Part shown: piece after piece, positions 10,450 to 21,100 of the stretch | Layout: every line of letters starts with the position of its first letter | Numbering within the stretch: the first letter of the stretch is position 1 | Assembly: GCA_963921825.1 (NCBI GenBank) | Contig: OY997593.1 | Location: 41,617,111-41,681,110 of the forward strand | From: Erodium maritimum | Taxonomy: Eukaryota > Streptophyta > Magnoliopsida > Geraniales > Geraniaceae | Direction of reading: 5' to 3' | Length of the DNA: 64,000 bases | Program-made: the position numbers and the translations under genes | The notes under the pieces: generated by a model | Databases searched by the model: none | The model's input: the letters and a program-made list of their open reading frames with translations, nothing else | What the model was told of the DNA's origin: nothing

Positions 10450-13400
10450 TAGTGTTGGCTTGGAACTGCCAGGGGCTTGGGAACCTCGGGGCGAGACAGT
10501 TCCTTATTGGGTTGATAACTCGGAAGAAACCCAACATTGTTTTCTTGAGCGAAACGAAATGTCAGGCGGAGATCATACAGGGTATACGGAGAAGTACAGG
10601 AATGGAGGGGGCGTTTATAGTTGAAGCAAGAGGTGCAAGTGGAGGTATAGCTATGCTTTGGAGAAACAAGGATGAGGGGGTGTTAAAAAATTATTCTCAC
10701 GATTACATAGACTTGTTATACAAACTGGGAGATGGTGACGTGATCCGTGTAACAGGAATCTATGGGGAACCCAGAAGAGACAGGAGGCATCTAACATGGG
10801 CATTGATCTGAATGCTTGCCCAAAATCAGGGGAATCCGTGGTTTATGTTCGGTGATTTCAATAACGTGCTGAGTCAGGAGGATGTCAGAGGAGGTAACCC
10901 ATACCCTAGGGCTCTACTTACAGGATTTCGAGAAGCACTAGAGGACAGTCATCTACAGGATGTCGAGATCACTGGACACAGGTATACTTGGGAAACGGGA
11001 AGACACAGAGTAGACGGGGTGGAAGTCCAGTATGACAGGGCAGTGATAAATAGGGAATGGCTGCTGAAGTTCCCCAACACCACACTCGAATATGGGGGGT
11101 TATCCACGTCGGATCATGCCCCGATATTATTTTTTGGAGAAAAGGAGCGACAGTCACGGGCGGCGAGAGGCTTTAAGTTTGATCAGAGCTGGACAAGAGA
11201 CGCTGGCTGTGAACAAATTCTGAGGTCGGTATGGGATAATAATTCCCAAAAAAGTCTGATTGAGAAAGGAAGGATTGCGGCCACTCAGTTAAGGGTGTGG
11301 GCCAAACAACATTTCAACAAACTGGACAAGAAGATTAAAGAATGTCAGGAGGAGATGGACAGGCTAGTGGGTCCGTGGGACCAGGGGAGAGGTCGAAGAA
11401 TTCAGCAGTTACGTAGTAAGCTGAATGAGATGTTACAGGTCAAAAATATAAGGTGGAAGCAGAGAGCCAAACAGTTTTGGCTCAACAGTGGAGATCGGAA
11501 TACAAGATACTTTCAGGCCAAAACAAGAACTAGAAAACAACACAACAGGATCTCCAGGTTGAGGGACGAGAATGGAGACTATAAGGAGTGGGGAGCCGGT
11601 CTAGAGTAGGTAATCATGCAATACTTTCGGATCTTTTTAAATCTAATGGGTTGGAGGGAGATGATATATATGACCTCATCCCAAAGACGGTTACTGAAGA
11701 TCAGAATATGGAGTTAATGAGACCGGTGACACCAGCTGAGGTGAGAAAAGCGGTGTTCAGTATGGAAGCTTTGAAAGCACCGGGGCCCGATGGGTACAAC
11801 CCGGGATTCTATCATCATTACTGGAGTATTGTAGGGCAGGAGGTAGTCAAGATGGTAAAAGAGGTGTTTCAGACTGGTACTCTGCCAAGAAGCCTGAACG
11901 ATACAGATATAGTGTTGATTCCGAAGAAGAGGAAGCCGGACTGCATGGCAGAATTTCGCCCAATAGCATTGTGTAATGTGATTTACAAGGTGGTAACGAA
12001 AGTGATTATCAATATAATGAAGAGTTCCTTGAACAATATAATTTCTGAATCACAGAGTGCGTTTGTGGAAGGACGCTTAATCATTGACAACATAATTGTG
12101 TCGGGTGAGGTACTACATTACATCCAGAAGCAGAAGCAATGGCAGAATGGCAAGATGGCTATGAAAGTGGACATGAGCAAGGCATATGACAGGGTGGAAT
12201 GGAGATTTTTGGAGAGGGTCATGGCCAAAATGGGATTCTCGGAGAGGTGGGTGAAGTTGATTATGGTGTGTGTGACGACAACGAAGCTCTGGGTAACAGC
12301 GGAAAGGCGCAGGATCGGGCCCATAGTACCTAATAGGGGCATCAGACAGGGGGACCCACTATCCCTGTATCTTTTTATTATTTGTGCTGAAGGTCTGTCT
12401 AGACTAATTGCACAAGAGGAATCGGCTCACAGGATACAGGGAATAAGAGTGGCTCGACATGCCCCTCAGGTGACACACTTATTCTTTACTGACGATAGTT
12501 TTCTTTTCTCTAGAGCAACTGTACAGGAGGCTCTGGTGTGGAAAAAACATCCTGTTAAGATATGAGCAGGCTTCAGGCCAGCGGGTTAATTTTGAAAAAT
12601 CATTTATTATGTTTAGCCCAAATACTACTAACAGAGTGCAACAAGATATAGTTAGTATCCTGGGGATGCAGGTTGTACAGGATACTGGAGTATACTTGGG
12701 GTTGCCGTCTATTCTGCAAAGAAGTAGATATCAGAGCTTGGTGTTTATTAAAGACATGATCCTTAAACGACTTCAAGGTTGGGATGAGATATTGCTCAGT
12801 AAAGCAGGTAAAGAGGTGTTGATGAAAGAAGTCATTCAGGCTCTTCCAACATACACGATGGGGGTTTACCTGTTACCTCAGACTCTGATTCAGGAGCTAG
12901 AAATGATAATGAACCGTTACTGGTGGAGCCATGATGCAAGAACGGGAAAGGGGATCAAATGGAAGAGATGGGAGTTGATACGTGACCACAAAGCTCAGGG
13001 TGGGCTAGGATTCAAGCACCTTGCAGATTTCAATGTAGCAATGCTTGGAAAACAGGGGTGGAGAATACTGCAACACCCAAACAGTCTGATGGATCGGGTA
13101 TTAAAAGCTAAATATTTTCCAACCACGGACTTTTTGGAGGCAAAACCGAAATATGGGAGTAGTTATGGATGGGCAAGTATTTTGGCAGGGCAGGAGATAG
13201 TTCGGAGAGGGGCACGGTTTCGAGTGGGAGCCGACGCTAACATTCATATAACGGACCCGAGATGGCTCCCTATGGAAGACGTGTCAAGGGTGACGGTAAG
13301 GGAAGGGGTGAGAGGGTTGCCGGTGGCCTGGCTTATGCAGGATAATGGGAGGAGGTGGAACAGAGAAAGGGTGGAAGCGACTTTCTCGAGACCGGTTGCA

Positions 13401-14498
13401 GAGACAGTACTGGCAATGCCTATAGCTAGAACGAGACAACCCAATGAGTGGTACTGGTGGGGGAGTAAAAATGGGCAATATTCAACGAGGGAAGTCTATA
13501 AATTAATTCAGAGGAGGTCGGGAAGGTGGAATGAGGAGAGCAGGGACCTATTTTGGAAGAAAATATGGAGCCTAAAGGTGACTCCGAAAGTGAAGCATTT
13601 TGTGTGGCGAATTTTCTCGGGAACGCTCCCAACGAATGTCAACCTGCGAAGAAGGTGTGTTCCAATTCAAGAGGAATGTAGTGTTTGTGGAGTTATAGAG
13701 GACGAGTACCACATGTTTTTTGACTGTGGAGTGGCGAGAGGAGTATGGAACAGGGAGGACACAGTCCGACCCAGTGATGGAGCCACCATGAAACAGTGGT
13801 TTATGAATTGCTGGGACTCGGGTCGGGAGCATTGGCTGGAAACGGTGGCGGTCCTTTGGTGGGAGATATGGAGATCTCGTAACCTAAGAGTATGGCAGCA
13901 GACCCAAAGGACTGTCTCGGAGAGTAGGGATGCAGCTAGACGACTTTTGTGCGACTGGCAAGAGTCACAGGTGGCGGATCCCAGACAGGTGCAGAGGGTT
14001 GAGCCGAGAGTCACCAGGTGGGTCAGACCGGAGGAGGGGAAGATCAAGGTGAATGTGGACGGGGCGATCTTGAGTGCTGGACGGGGTGGAGGTGGTATGA
14101 TATGTCGAGGATCTGATGGCATGGCCAAAACTGCTCGGGTTGTACTGTTTGATGGGGCTATTGATCCGGAAACCACGGAAGCCCTAAGCTTGGATGCAGC
14201 GTTGGACTGGGTCAAGGAAATGGGTTGGGAGAGCGGAACCATTGAATCAGATTGTCTGGGACTAGTCCAAGCAATTAACGATACCTCACAACTGATTTCA
14301 CCAACGGGGGTCCTTATCATGGAATGCAGAGGGAAGTTGAGTGATCTACCGGGGTTGACAGTGGAATTCGTTCGGCGAGAAGCAAATGTAGCAGCTCATA
14401 TTTTAGCCAGACATACAATCGACTGGTTTGATATTGATTGGCGAATTACGCCTATTCCAGATGTTTTATTAGTTGCTCTAAACAGTGATTTGCTGTGA
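10446..14498 (+). pseudogene. LINE ORF2 (endonuclease, reverse transcriptase, zf-RVT, RNase H), broken
   Basis: Order of domains: AP endonuclease from 10446 (MIVLAWNCQGLG, LSETKC, SDHAPI), reverse transcriptase from about 11760 (GPDGYNP, AFVEGRLIIDNI, KVDMSKAYDRVEW, GIRQGDPLS, and FTDDSF in place of the usual FADD), a zf-RVT zinc region (about 13590-13740, CSVCGVIEDEYHMFFDC) and a plant-type RNase H (about 14050-14430, VNVDGAIL). Lesions: TGA at 10809-10811 where Arg is expected; TAG at 11607-11609 where Gln is expected; a one-base loss near 11628 in a T run; and a shift in the A run at 12542-12547. The remaining 629-codon frame from 12609 is undamaged. Target-primed reverse transcription is the family role. 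Confidence 0.93.
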
Positions 14499-14824
14499 TC
14501 TAATAAAACTTCTATTTCAAAAAAAAAAAAAATTGGCCTCCATAGTGAGAAAATAAGAGGGAAATTGTTCCAAAGCTCTACCAAACTTTTAGTCGTGGGA
14601 TTATTTTGCTCGTGTGGATACCGTTAGAGGACGAACTACCAAAGGACGCCTTGACAATTCTCCATCATAGTGAAGGTCCTAGAATCTCTAATGAAGAAAT
14701 TGTAGTTGCTCCACAATCATGTAATCCTATTACATACATATTCGAATGATGCATGCGATTAGGGAAATAGGATTATAAGATATTTTTTTGTTTTCTACCT
14801 TTTTTATGTAACACATAATCTAAC

Positions 14825-15119
14825 AAATTGTTCCCACAACCTTTCATATATGTTTATGGTGTTTTTCATCACTAGGGATTGATTAGATTGAGGACTTTTA
14901 AGTTCTCTTCGGTCCATCCTTAATGGGTTTAACTATTCCATAAATGTGTTTTTCAACTTGTTTAATAGTTCTAAATAAGTTTTGGTTCTGGGTCCAAACC
15001 TGGTTACTATTGTGCCCAATACGAGAAAGCTCAGTACATTCGGCCGAACTAATTTTTAGTGGTTATGGGCCGGTATATCTTCCGGTTAAAATGTGACTTC
15101 ACCTGGTTCGATGATGGTG
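14825..15119. other. Unassigned intergenic sequence
   Basis: AT-rich, no gene or repeat recognised. Confidence 0.4.
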
Positions 15120-15122
15120 TTA

Positions 15123-17160
15123 GAGAATGTATAGTAAAGAGACTCACATATAGGACTCATGTATGAGACTCATGTGACGACTGTGTAGAATTGTGAGTTG
15201 AGCCCCTTAAACTAAATTGTGCTCCACAATATGAGATTCATGTTCTGAGTATACTAACTGGATGCTGAATTGATATTTTGATGAATTTATTAAATTCATA
15301 TTTAAAACAGTAAATACTAAAGAAAATTGAAATAAAGTTGAGAAAACTAATTAATAAAATAATAAATTAACTAAAATGAAATTAAATTTGAAGTTTTATT
15401 AATCCCCAAATAATACATTGATTATTGATTGACATGACAATTGTTGCATAGAGAAATCATCTCACTCGTCGTCTGATTGGTAATTAGCTCCAAACCGATC
15501 ATATATGTGTTGCATAAGGTCCTCTTGGAGTTGCTGGTTGGTTATATCGTTTGTGACACTGAGTCGAGCGGACAAGAATTTTTGATAGGACAAGGACCCT
15601 CCTTGGTGCCATCGTTCAGGTGGTGTCCAATCTGGTATATCCGGATGTGCATCATAATACAAGTCATCATCTCCTGGTTTGTACCAGTCGCGTTCATCTT
15701 CTACAATCATGTTGTGTAGAATGATACAAGTGTGCATGATATCAGCCAAAGTCGTCCTCCTCCAAACACGAGCGGGCCAAAAATCATGTGCCATCGTGCT
15801 TGGAGGACTCCAAAAGCCCATACAATATCTTTCCGACAACCTTCTTGAACTTTAGGAAATAATTTGTGTTTATGAGTATGGGGATGGAGAATCAACTTCA
15901 CGAACCAACTCCATGATGGGTAAATGTCGTCAACCAAATAATAAGGTCGGTCGTAGCGATGCACGTTGATCTCGTACTCCACGACAAAATTGCGACTTGC
16001 AAAACCGTCTCTGAATAAGTGGTCGACGTTGATGTCATTGTTCGAGCCCACCATCCCGAAAAAACGAATGCAAAATCCATAAATCAAGGGACGCTAGAAC
16101 TTCCAGCATAACGGTTGGATCCCCGTGGTGGTCTCCCCGGCCATAGGCTCCTTCCAATGCGACTGGGAAATTCTTCAACTCCCAATGCATGCAGTCAAGA
16201 CTCCCAATCATACAACCCTCAGTTGTACCCCGATTCGAGTAATCAGGTCAAGTCCTTCGTTGTTGGTTTACACTCGTATTCATCCATGAAAACCTCACCA
16301 AAGGCCTTACAAAAATGGCGTACACATTCTAGTATGGTACTTACCCCAAGACGTAGGGATTCGTTCAATGAATCGACCGAGCACCCATACACTAGCATTT
16401 GTAACGCGACAATGCATTTCCGGTGCGTTGATAACCCCATATGTCCTGTACCGTCCGACTTCCGTACGAAGTAATCGTCATGCTCCACTACCTTTTCCAT
16501 CACTCTTTTAAAGAGTGTTCGGGACATACAAAATCAACGCCTAAACATATCAGTCTCATATGTTGAGTTCTCGACAAAATAATCATACATCAGTCGGTTG
16601 TGGGCTTCGAGACGACCTCTGTTAATCTGTCATCGGGAAGGTTCCCCACTTTCGATCCTTTGCCTAAATGCATCGATACTTGGCATTTATCTCTCTACCA
16701 TTCTATCAGTCCTTCGTCGAATTCGTTGTTCCACTGCACGAAGGTTGACTTCCAACTTCTACCTCATTTGAGACTCGTCGTCGGGCATTTTTTATTGAAA
16801 TTTGAGAGGGAAAGTTGAGAGAAATGTTAGTGGTTTGATGAATGTGATGAGGGTATTTATAGATGGAAATTATTTTATGTTAAAATATAATTTTTAAAAT
16901 TAAAAAAATATACCTATTATATTACCGTTGGGGACCAATAGTCAATTTTTTCCCTTCCATGCCATGTGTCAACACCTCATTGGTGCGCCCACAACCAACG
17001 ACTCACATTTGTGAGTCTCGGTTCGCGACCCCCGACCCCGACTCACAATTTAGTGAGTCGGAGTCGTAAAACACGGAAGCCACAACGTGCAATGCGCGAC
17101 CCACTAAATCGTAAATTGTGGTTCGTCGGTGGGGACGTGATTCGCACGCTGTACATGCTC
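15123..17160 (-). mobile_element. PIF/Harbinger element 1, TTA target duplication
   Basis: Inverted ends read GAGAATGTATAG on the left (15123) and, inverted, GAGCATGTACAG on the right (ending 17160). TTA flanks both sides (15120-15122 and 17161-17163), the usual PIF/Harbinger target. The interior carries a minus-strand transposase remnant. I see no second (Myb-like) ORF, so that gene is lost or undetectable. Confidence 0.88.
15462..16527 (-). pseudogene. PIF/Harbinger (DDE_Tnp_4-type) transposase remnant
   Basis: Three minus-strand frames together resemble a Harbinger nuclease: 16527-16243 (N-terminal helical region), a middle piece with SLDCMHWELKN near 16165-16210 holding the first catalytic Asp, 16087-15707 with GSNNDINVDH (second Asp) and CRKDIVWAFGVLQ, and 15839-15462 (ILHNMIVEDERDW and C-terminus). 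Frames must change at least three times, so it is dead. In the CRKD-V-E-R-AFG motif of the family the third catalytic residue, Glu, is replaced by Val here. Its partner element at 46766 keeps Glu. Confidence 0.85.
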
Positions 17161-17212
17161 TTAGTCCTAGTGTCGGATATCCTCACACCAAATTTACGGT
17201 TCGTTAGAATTA

Positions 17213-17947
17213 GAGCATGTACAATGGAAAGAACCGTATTAAGGAACCATATGTTGACTATGCAAAATAGTGGTTCTCAGTCCCTGAATTTAACTGTGTT
17301 CCACAGTTGTAAGAGCCAGGTAGGGAACCATATTGTGAGTAGATACTGATTGGATATAGTAAATGTTATATAAAATTGAAATAAAAATTTGACAAAAATA
17401 TTTATTAGTAACATAAATTAATTATAAATAATATTAACACAAGTTATTAAAAATGAACTTCAACTTTTAAAGTTATTAAAATAAATTTAACTTACTTAAT
17501 TAATAATAAAATAAATTAACTAAATAAAATTCACAAATTAATTCATAATACACTTCTAATTAATTAATAATTGCATTTCATGTTTAATATATCACTCCAA
17601 AACCCTAAAACAAAAAAGAAAAAGAAATAATCAATCGGGCTTCAAAAATACGAATTTGCCCCTCCAAACGCCTCGGATGGCCGAAATAACGAATCACAAG
17701 TTGCGGGCCACGACAACGACTCACTATTTAACGGTTTGTGACCATAAAAACGACGCTCCAGGGTACACCGACGGACAACCTTGCACCGTCCAATAACATA
17801 TCGCGAGTCGGGATTAAGTACTCTTAGGGTAGCGGTTTGACAACCATGCAAATATTAGATCTCACGGTGAGAAATGAACTATTGGGTCCACCAAGATACT
17901 ACTGATCATGGATCGTTGATCTGGGACCCTCTCGAGTACTGATTCTC
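17213..17947. mobile_element. Non-autonomous Harbinger-like MITE upstream of PDIL5-4
   Basis: 735 bp flanked by TTA (17210-17212 and 17948-17950). The left end GAGCATGTACAATGG matches the Harbinger 1 terminal motif; the right end, inverted, reads GAGAATCAGTACTCGAG, so the ends have diverged. The interior is AT-rich with no transposase. Its right end lies only about 235 bp before the PDIL5-4 start codon, so it probably sits in that gene's promoter or 5' leader region. Confidence 0.65.
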
Positions 17948-17950
17948 TTA

Positions 17951-18183
17951 ATAAGTTAAGTTAATATGATCACCTGGTACGGTCAAGTAGCTAGCTTAAT
18001 GCAGAGAAAGAAAATATCGGCATAAAGCGCAAAATCATAATCCAGTCGAATTTGCCAAATTCACTGCACAAACAAGTAACGCGCAGGAGACAGGACCGAT
18101 CTATTATGCGTTTGGGTCTCGGGATTTGAGCTCCGATCTCTGAGTTTTCTTCGTCGTCGTCGCCGGATTCTGTTTCGGCAACC
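17951..18183 (+). promoter_or_regulatory. Presumed proximal promoter and 5' leader of PDIL5-4
   Basis: Short space between the Harbinger MITE and the start codon. I see no certain TATA box. The start codon context is ACCATG, and it begins the family-typical STSKLKSVDFYRK sequence, which supports this start. Confidence 0.4.
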
Positions 18184-21100
18184 ATGTTTTCGACCAGCAA
18201 ACTCAAATCTGTCGATTTCTATAGGTGAGATCTCGACTTCTTATCTGTAGAAATGGTTCTCATTGGCTTACATTCACTCGTGTTGGGTGTGTGGTTGTTT
18301 ATGCGAACGACATGATCTGAATTGCAATTGATTTGGAACCTCCGTGATTAATCGATTTCGTTCAACTTTTATTTTGTCTATCTGTCTGGATTACCTGTAA
18401 TTTGCATAACCTGGAAATGAATTTGAAATGGCGGTGAACTGGTGATTAGGGGGGAGAGAGAGAGTTGTAGTTGGAGCAGAATTTGAGAATTAGCCATTTG
18501 TTTGTTGGTTTGTTGGTGTTGGTGAAGAGTGATGGTAAATGAATAGTAGTTTAGTGCACAGTAGGTGAGAGCAAGGCTGATTGTACATAGGAAATTTGTC
18601 TTCCAATGAGGGAGGTTGGAAAATTCTAGTTCTTAAATACTTCTGGGTGAATTATTGAAGCTGACTGTTGACCGAGATCTTTGGAGACGATTCCATTCAG
18701 TGTAGAAGCTAACATATGAAAATTGAAATTATTATTTCCTGTATTGTGAACTGTCCATAAAGATAATGGGAATGCAGGGCTCCTGAAATTAGTAAATCTG
18801 TAAATGTAGGAAAATGGTTAGGGTCTCTTGTGGGACTTGTAAGTTATGTTGCATTTTGGTGGGTTGGAAAAATCTTTAATCACTTTCTCAATGTGATTTG
18901 CATTTGGTTCATGGAACCTATCAGAATTGATTGGGAAAATGACTAAGTTGTTGTTGAGATTGAGGAAGTAAGAGTGTCTAAAATTTAGAAGCAGCATTTC
19001 CCATATTCCCGAATCAACTCACATAGGACATATAGGGAGTAAAATTCTTCCTCCTTTTCTGTATTTCTTGGGAAGCATAACTTGCACCCATGCTGACACA
19101 TATGCATAGTGATCTCTAGGGATTGTTTTTTGACCAATTTTCTGTGAGTGTACAGAATTGACCTGGTCATATATTCGAAAGAGGGAATAAGAAGCACTTG
19201 AAATGGAAGTATGTGAAAGCAAGAATCAATATTTTCCGTATTATCCTGACAAAACATTTGAATAATCTCAAGGAGTACCTCTCATCTACAACAATTGACA
19301 AGCAGAAATTACACCTTTGGTTTAACTAAACTTATAAAAGTATAACGGATGAGCATTGTTTACTTATCTCAATAAGAAAATTGGGTAAAGAAGAAAGATA
19401 GAGAATTTATATTAAGAACCTAATTCCTAACTCTTTCCTATCCATGCTGTTTGTTAAGTTGTGGCTGTACACACCTTTTCATTTGAGTTCATTTTAATGG
19501 CCTCTTTTGTCATGCATATGTGACAAGTGTCTACATCCTCTTTTCTGCAGGAAAATTCCTAGAGATTTGACCGAGGCATCTTTGTCTGGGGCAGGTTTGT
19601 CAATAGTAGCGGCCCTATCCATGATGTTTTTATTTGGAATGGTAGGTTGTTCATTCCTTTTTGGTTGGATACATATTGGCTCCATGCATAGAGCACCATG
19701 TCTTCATTTCCTGAAGTTCATGTTTGAGCGGGTTTAACTCTGTTATTTAACCCAAATCAATCTTATGCTACATCGCATATACTTTTCTCTCTTATTTTCT
19801 TTGCTTATTACTTTGTTTCATAATTTCATTTGTTATTTTATTCTGTTTAGACAGTCATTTCCTTTAAAGCAATTTTAGTATATCTCTGGTTCTCTTCACA
19901 TCTTGATGTGCATTATGATGTTTTTTCTGCAGGAACTGAATAATTATTTGTCGTTCAGCACCTCTACATCTGTTGTTGTTGACAAGAGTTCTGATGGGGA
20001 CTTCATGCGTATCGAGTTTAATATAAGGTTGAGTTTTATGTCGTTAATGTATTCCTCTTGATGGTTTACATCGTGCTCTCACACACATCCCTGTTTTGGT
20101 GGTCTTGGAACTAAGTCTTTCCTAATTTTACTTGTCGACTAACATTTTGTGTATCTTTGTGCAGTTTTCCTGCTCTCTCTTGTGAGTTTGCATCAGTTGA
20201 CGTGAGTGACGTGTTGGGAACAGTAAGTTTCTGTCAATTTATGCATACACCATATTATCTTCAATAAGTACTGCATTATTCTTATTTGCACATAATCCTT
20301 CTTCTCCCTTATGCCTTTCCTCCTCGGACCAGAAGTTTCTTGTGGCTTTTAGACAAGGAATAAAGTTAAGAAGATGGAGCTATTGGGGCTTCAAGTGAAG
20401 TCAATCACTATTTTTTTTTTTGCTCGGAAAATTGTGTACCAAGTAAAGGTAGAAATCAACCTTACTTATGTAGAAGTAAGGGGCCACTACACGCTTGGTT
20501 CATAATTATTAAGATTGGTGTATCAAGAGATTAAGAGACACTAATATTAAATACTTTTGAAGTGATAACAGTAGGAAGGAATGATGTTAATTCCACATAG
20601 TTGATGGATAATAGATCTACCTGTAGAGGCTACCAGATATTTTTCATCACTGAGAAGCAGCACCACTGACTTTAGTTTTTCTTGGACTGTCTTGATAGGG
20701 GAGAGGGGGTTAATATACATAAGTGACTTCTGATAATAAAAAATACATAAGTGACTTCATTGGGTTTAACATTCCACAGATCTATCTACTAAGTTGCTTT
20801 TCTCTACCTTTTCCATTTTCCATTGTTTTGAAATGATAGCTCATCATTCTTCCATTTCCTATATTGTCTTAAGAACTAAGTTTAGTTAATATAAAGAACG
20901 TGATATATCAAGCAGTTTGGCTGGTTTATAATATCTAGGACTGGTTGTATATTACCCCAACTGTGCCAAAATAAGTGATTGTAACCAACTCATGCGAAAG
21001 ATATTATCCGTGGTCTATGCATAACCAACTTCCTGAAAGAGAAAGTGGACATTTATTTTGAGACATCCAAATTAAGAAGGGATAATTGTCCAAAACTACC

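Larger units (their letters stand above)
8942..14532 (+). mobile_element. Full-length L1-type LINE, 12-bp TSD, inactivated
   Basis: A perfect 12-bp duplication, TTGGCCTCCATA, flanks the element (8930-8941 and 14533-14544). It runs from a short 5' UTR through two ORFs to AATAAAACTTCTATTTC and a poly-A tail of about 14. Length (5.6 kb) and order (zinc-knuckle ORF1, then endonuclease-RT-RNase H ORF2) match complete plant L1 elements. The intact duplication points to fairly recent insertion, yet both ORFs are broken, so the copy cannot move itself now. Confidence 0.95.
8592..14824 (+). repeat. Probable Ty1/copia LTR, split by the LINE
   Basis: 8592-8929 and 14545-14824 join when the LINE is removed. 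The joined sequence looks like a copia LTR: TGTAGCAC start, a CTATAAATAC TATA box near 8876, a GTGTGGATACCGTTAGAGG segment at 14614, a GATGCATGCGATTAGGG segment at 14749 and an end near ACACATAATCTAACA. No primer-binding site follows, so a solo LTR is likely. I found no matching 5-bp duplication, so the edges are approximate. Confidence 0.5.

Noticed and set aside
13667-14320. 217-codon minus-strand frame
   Set aside because: Shadow of the LINE ORF2 zinc and RNase H region, which has clear motifs on the plus strand.
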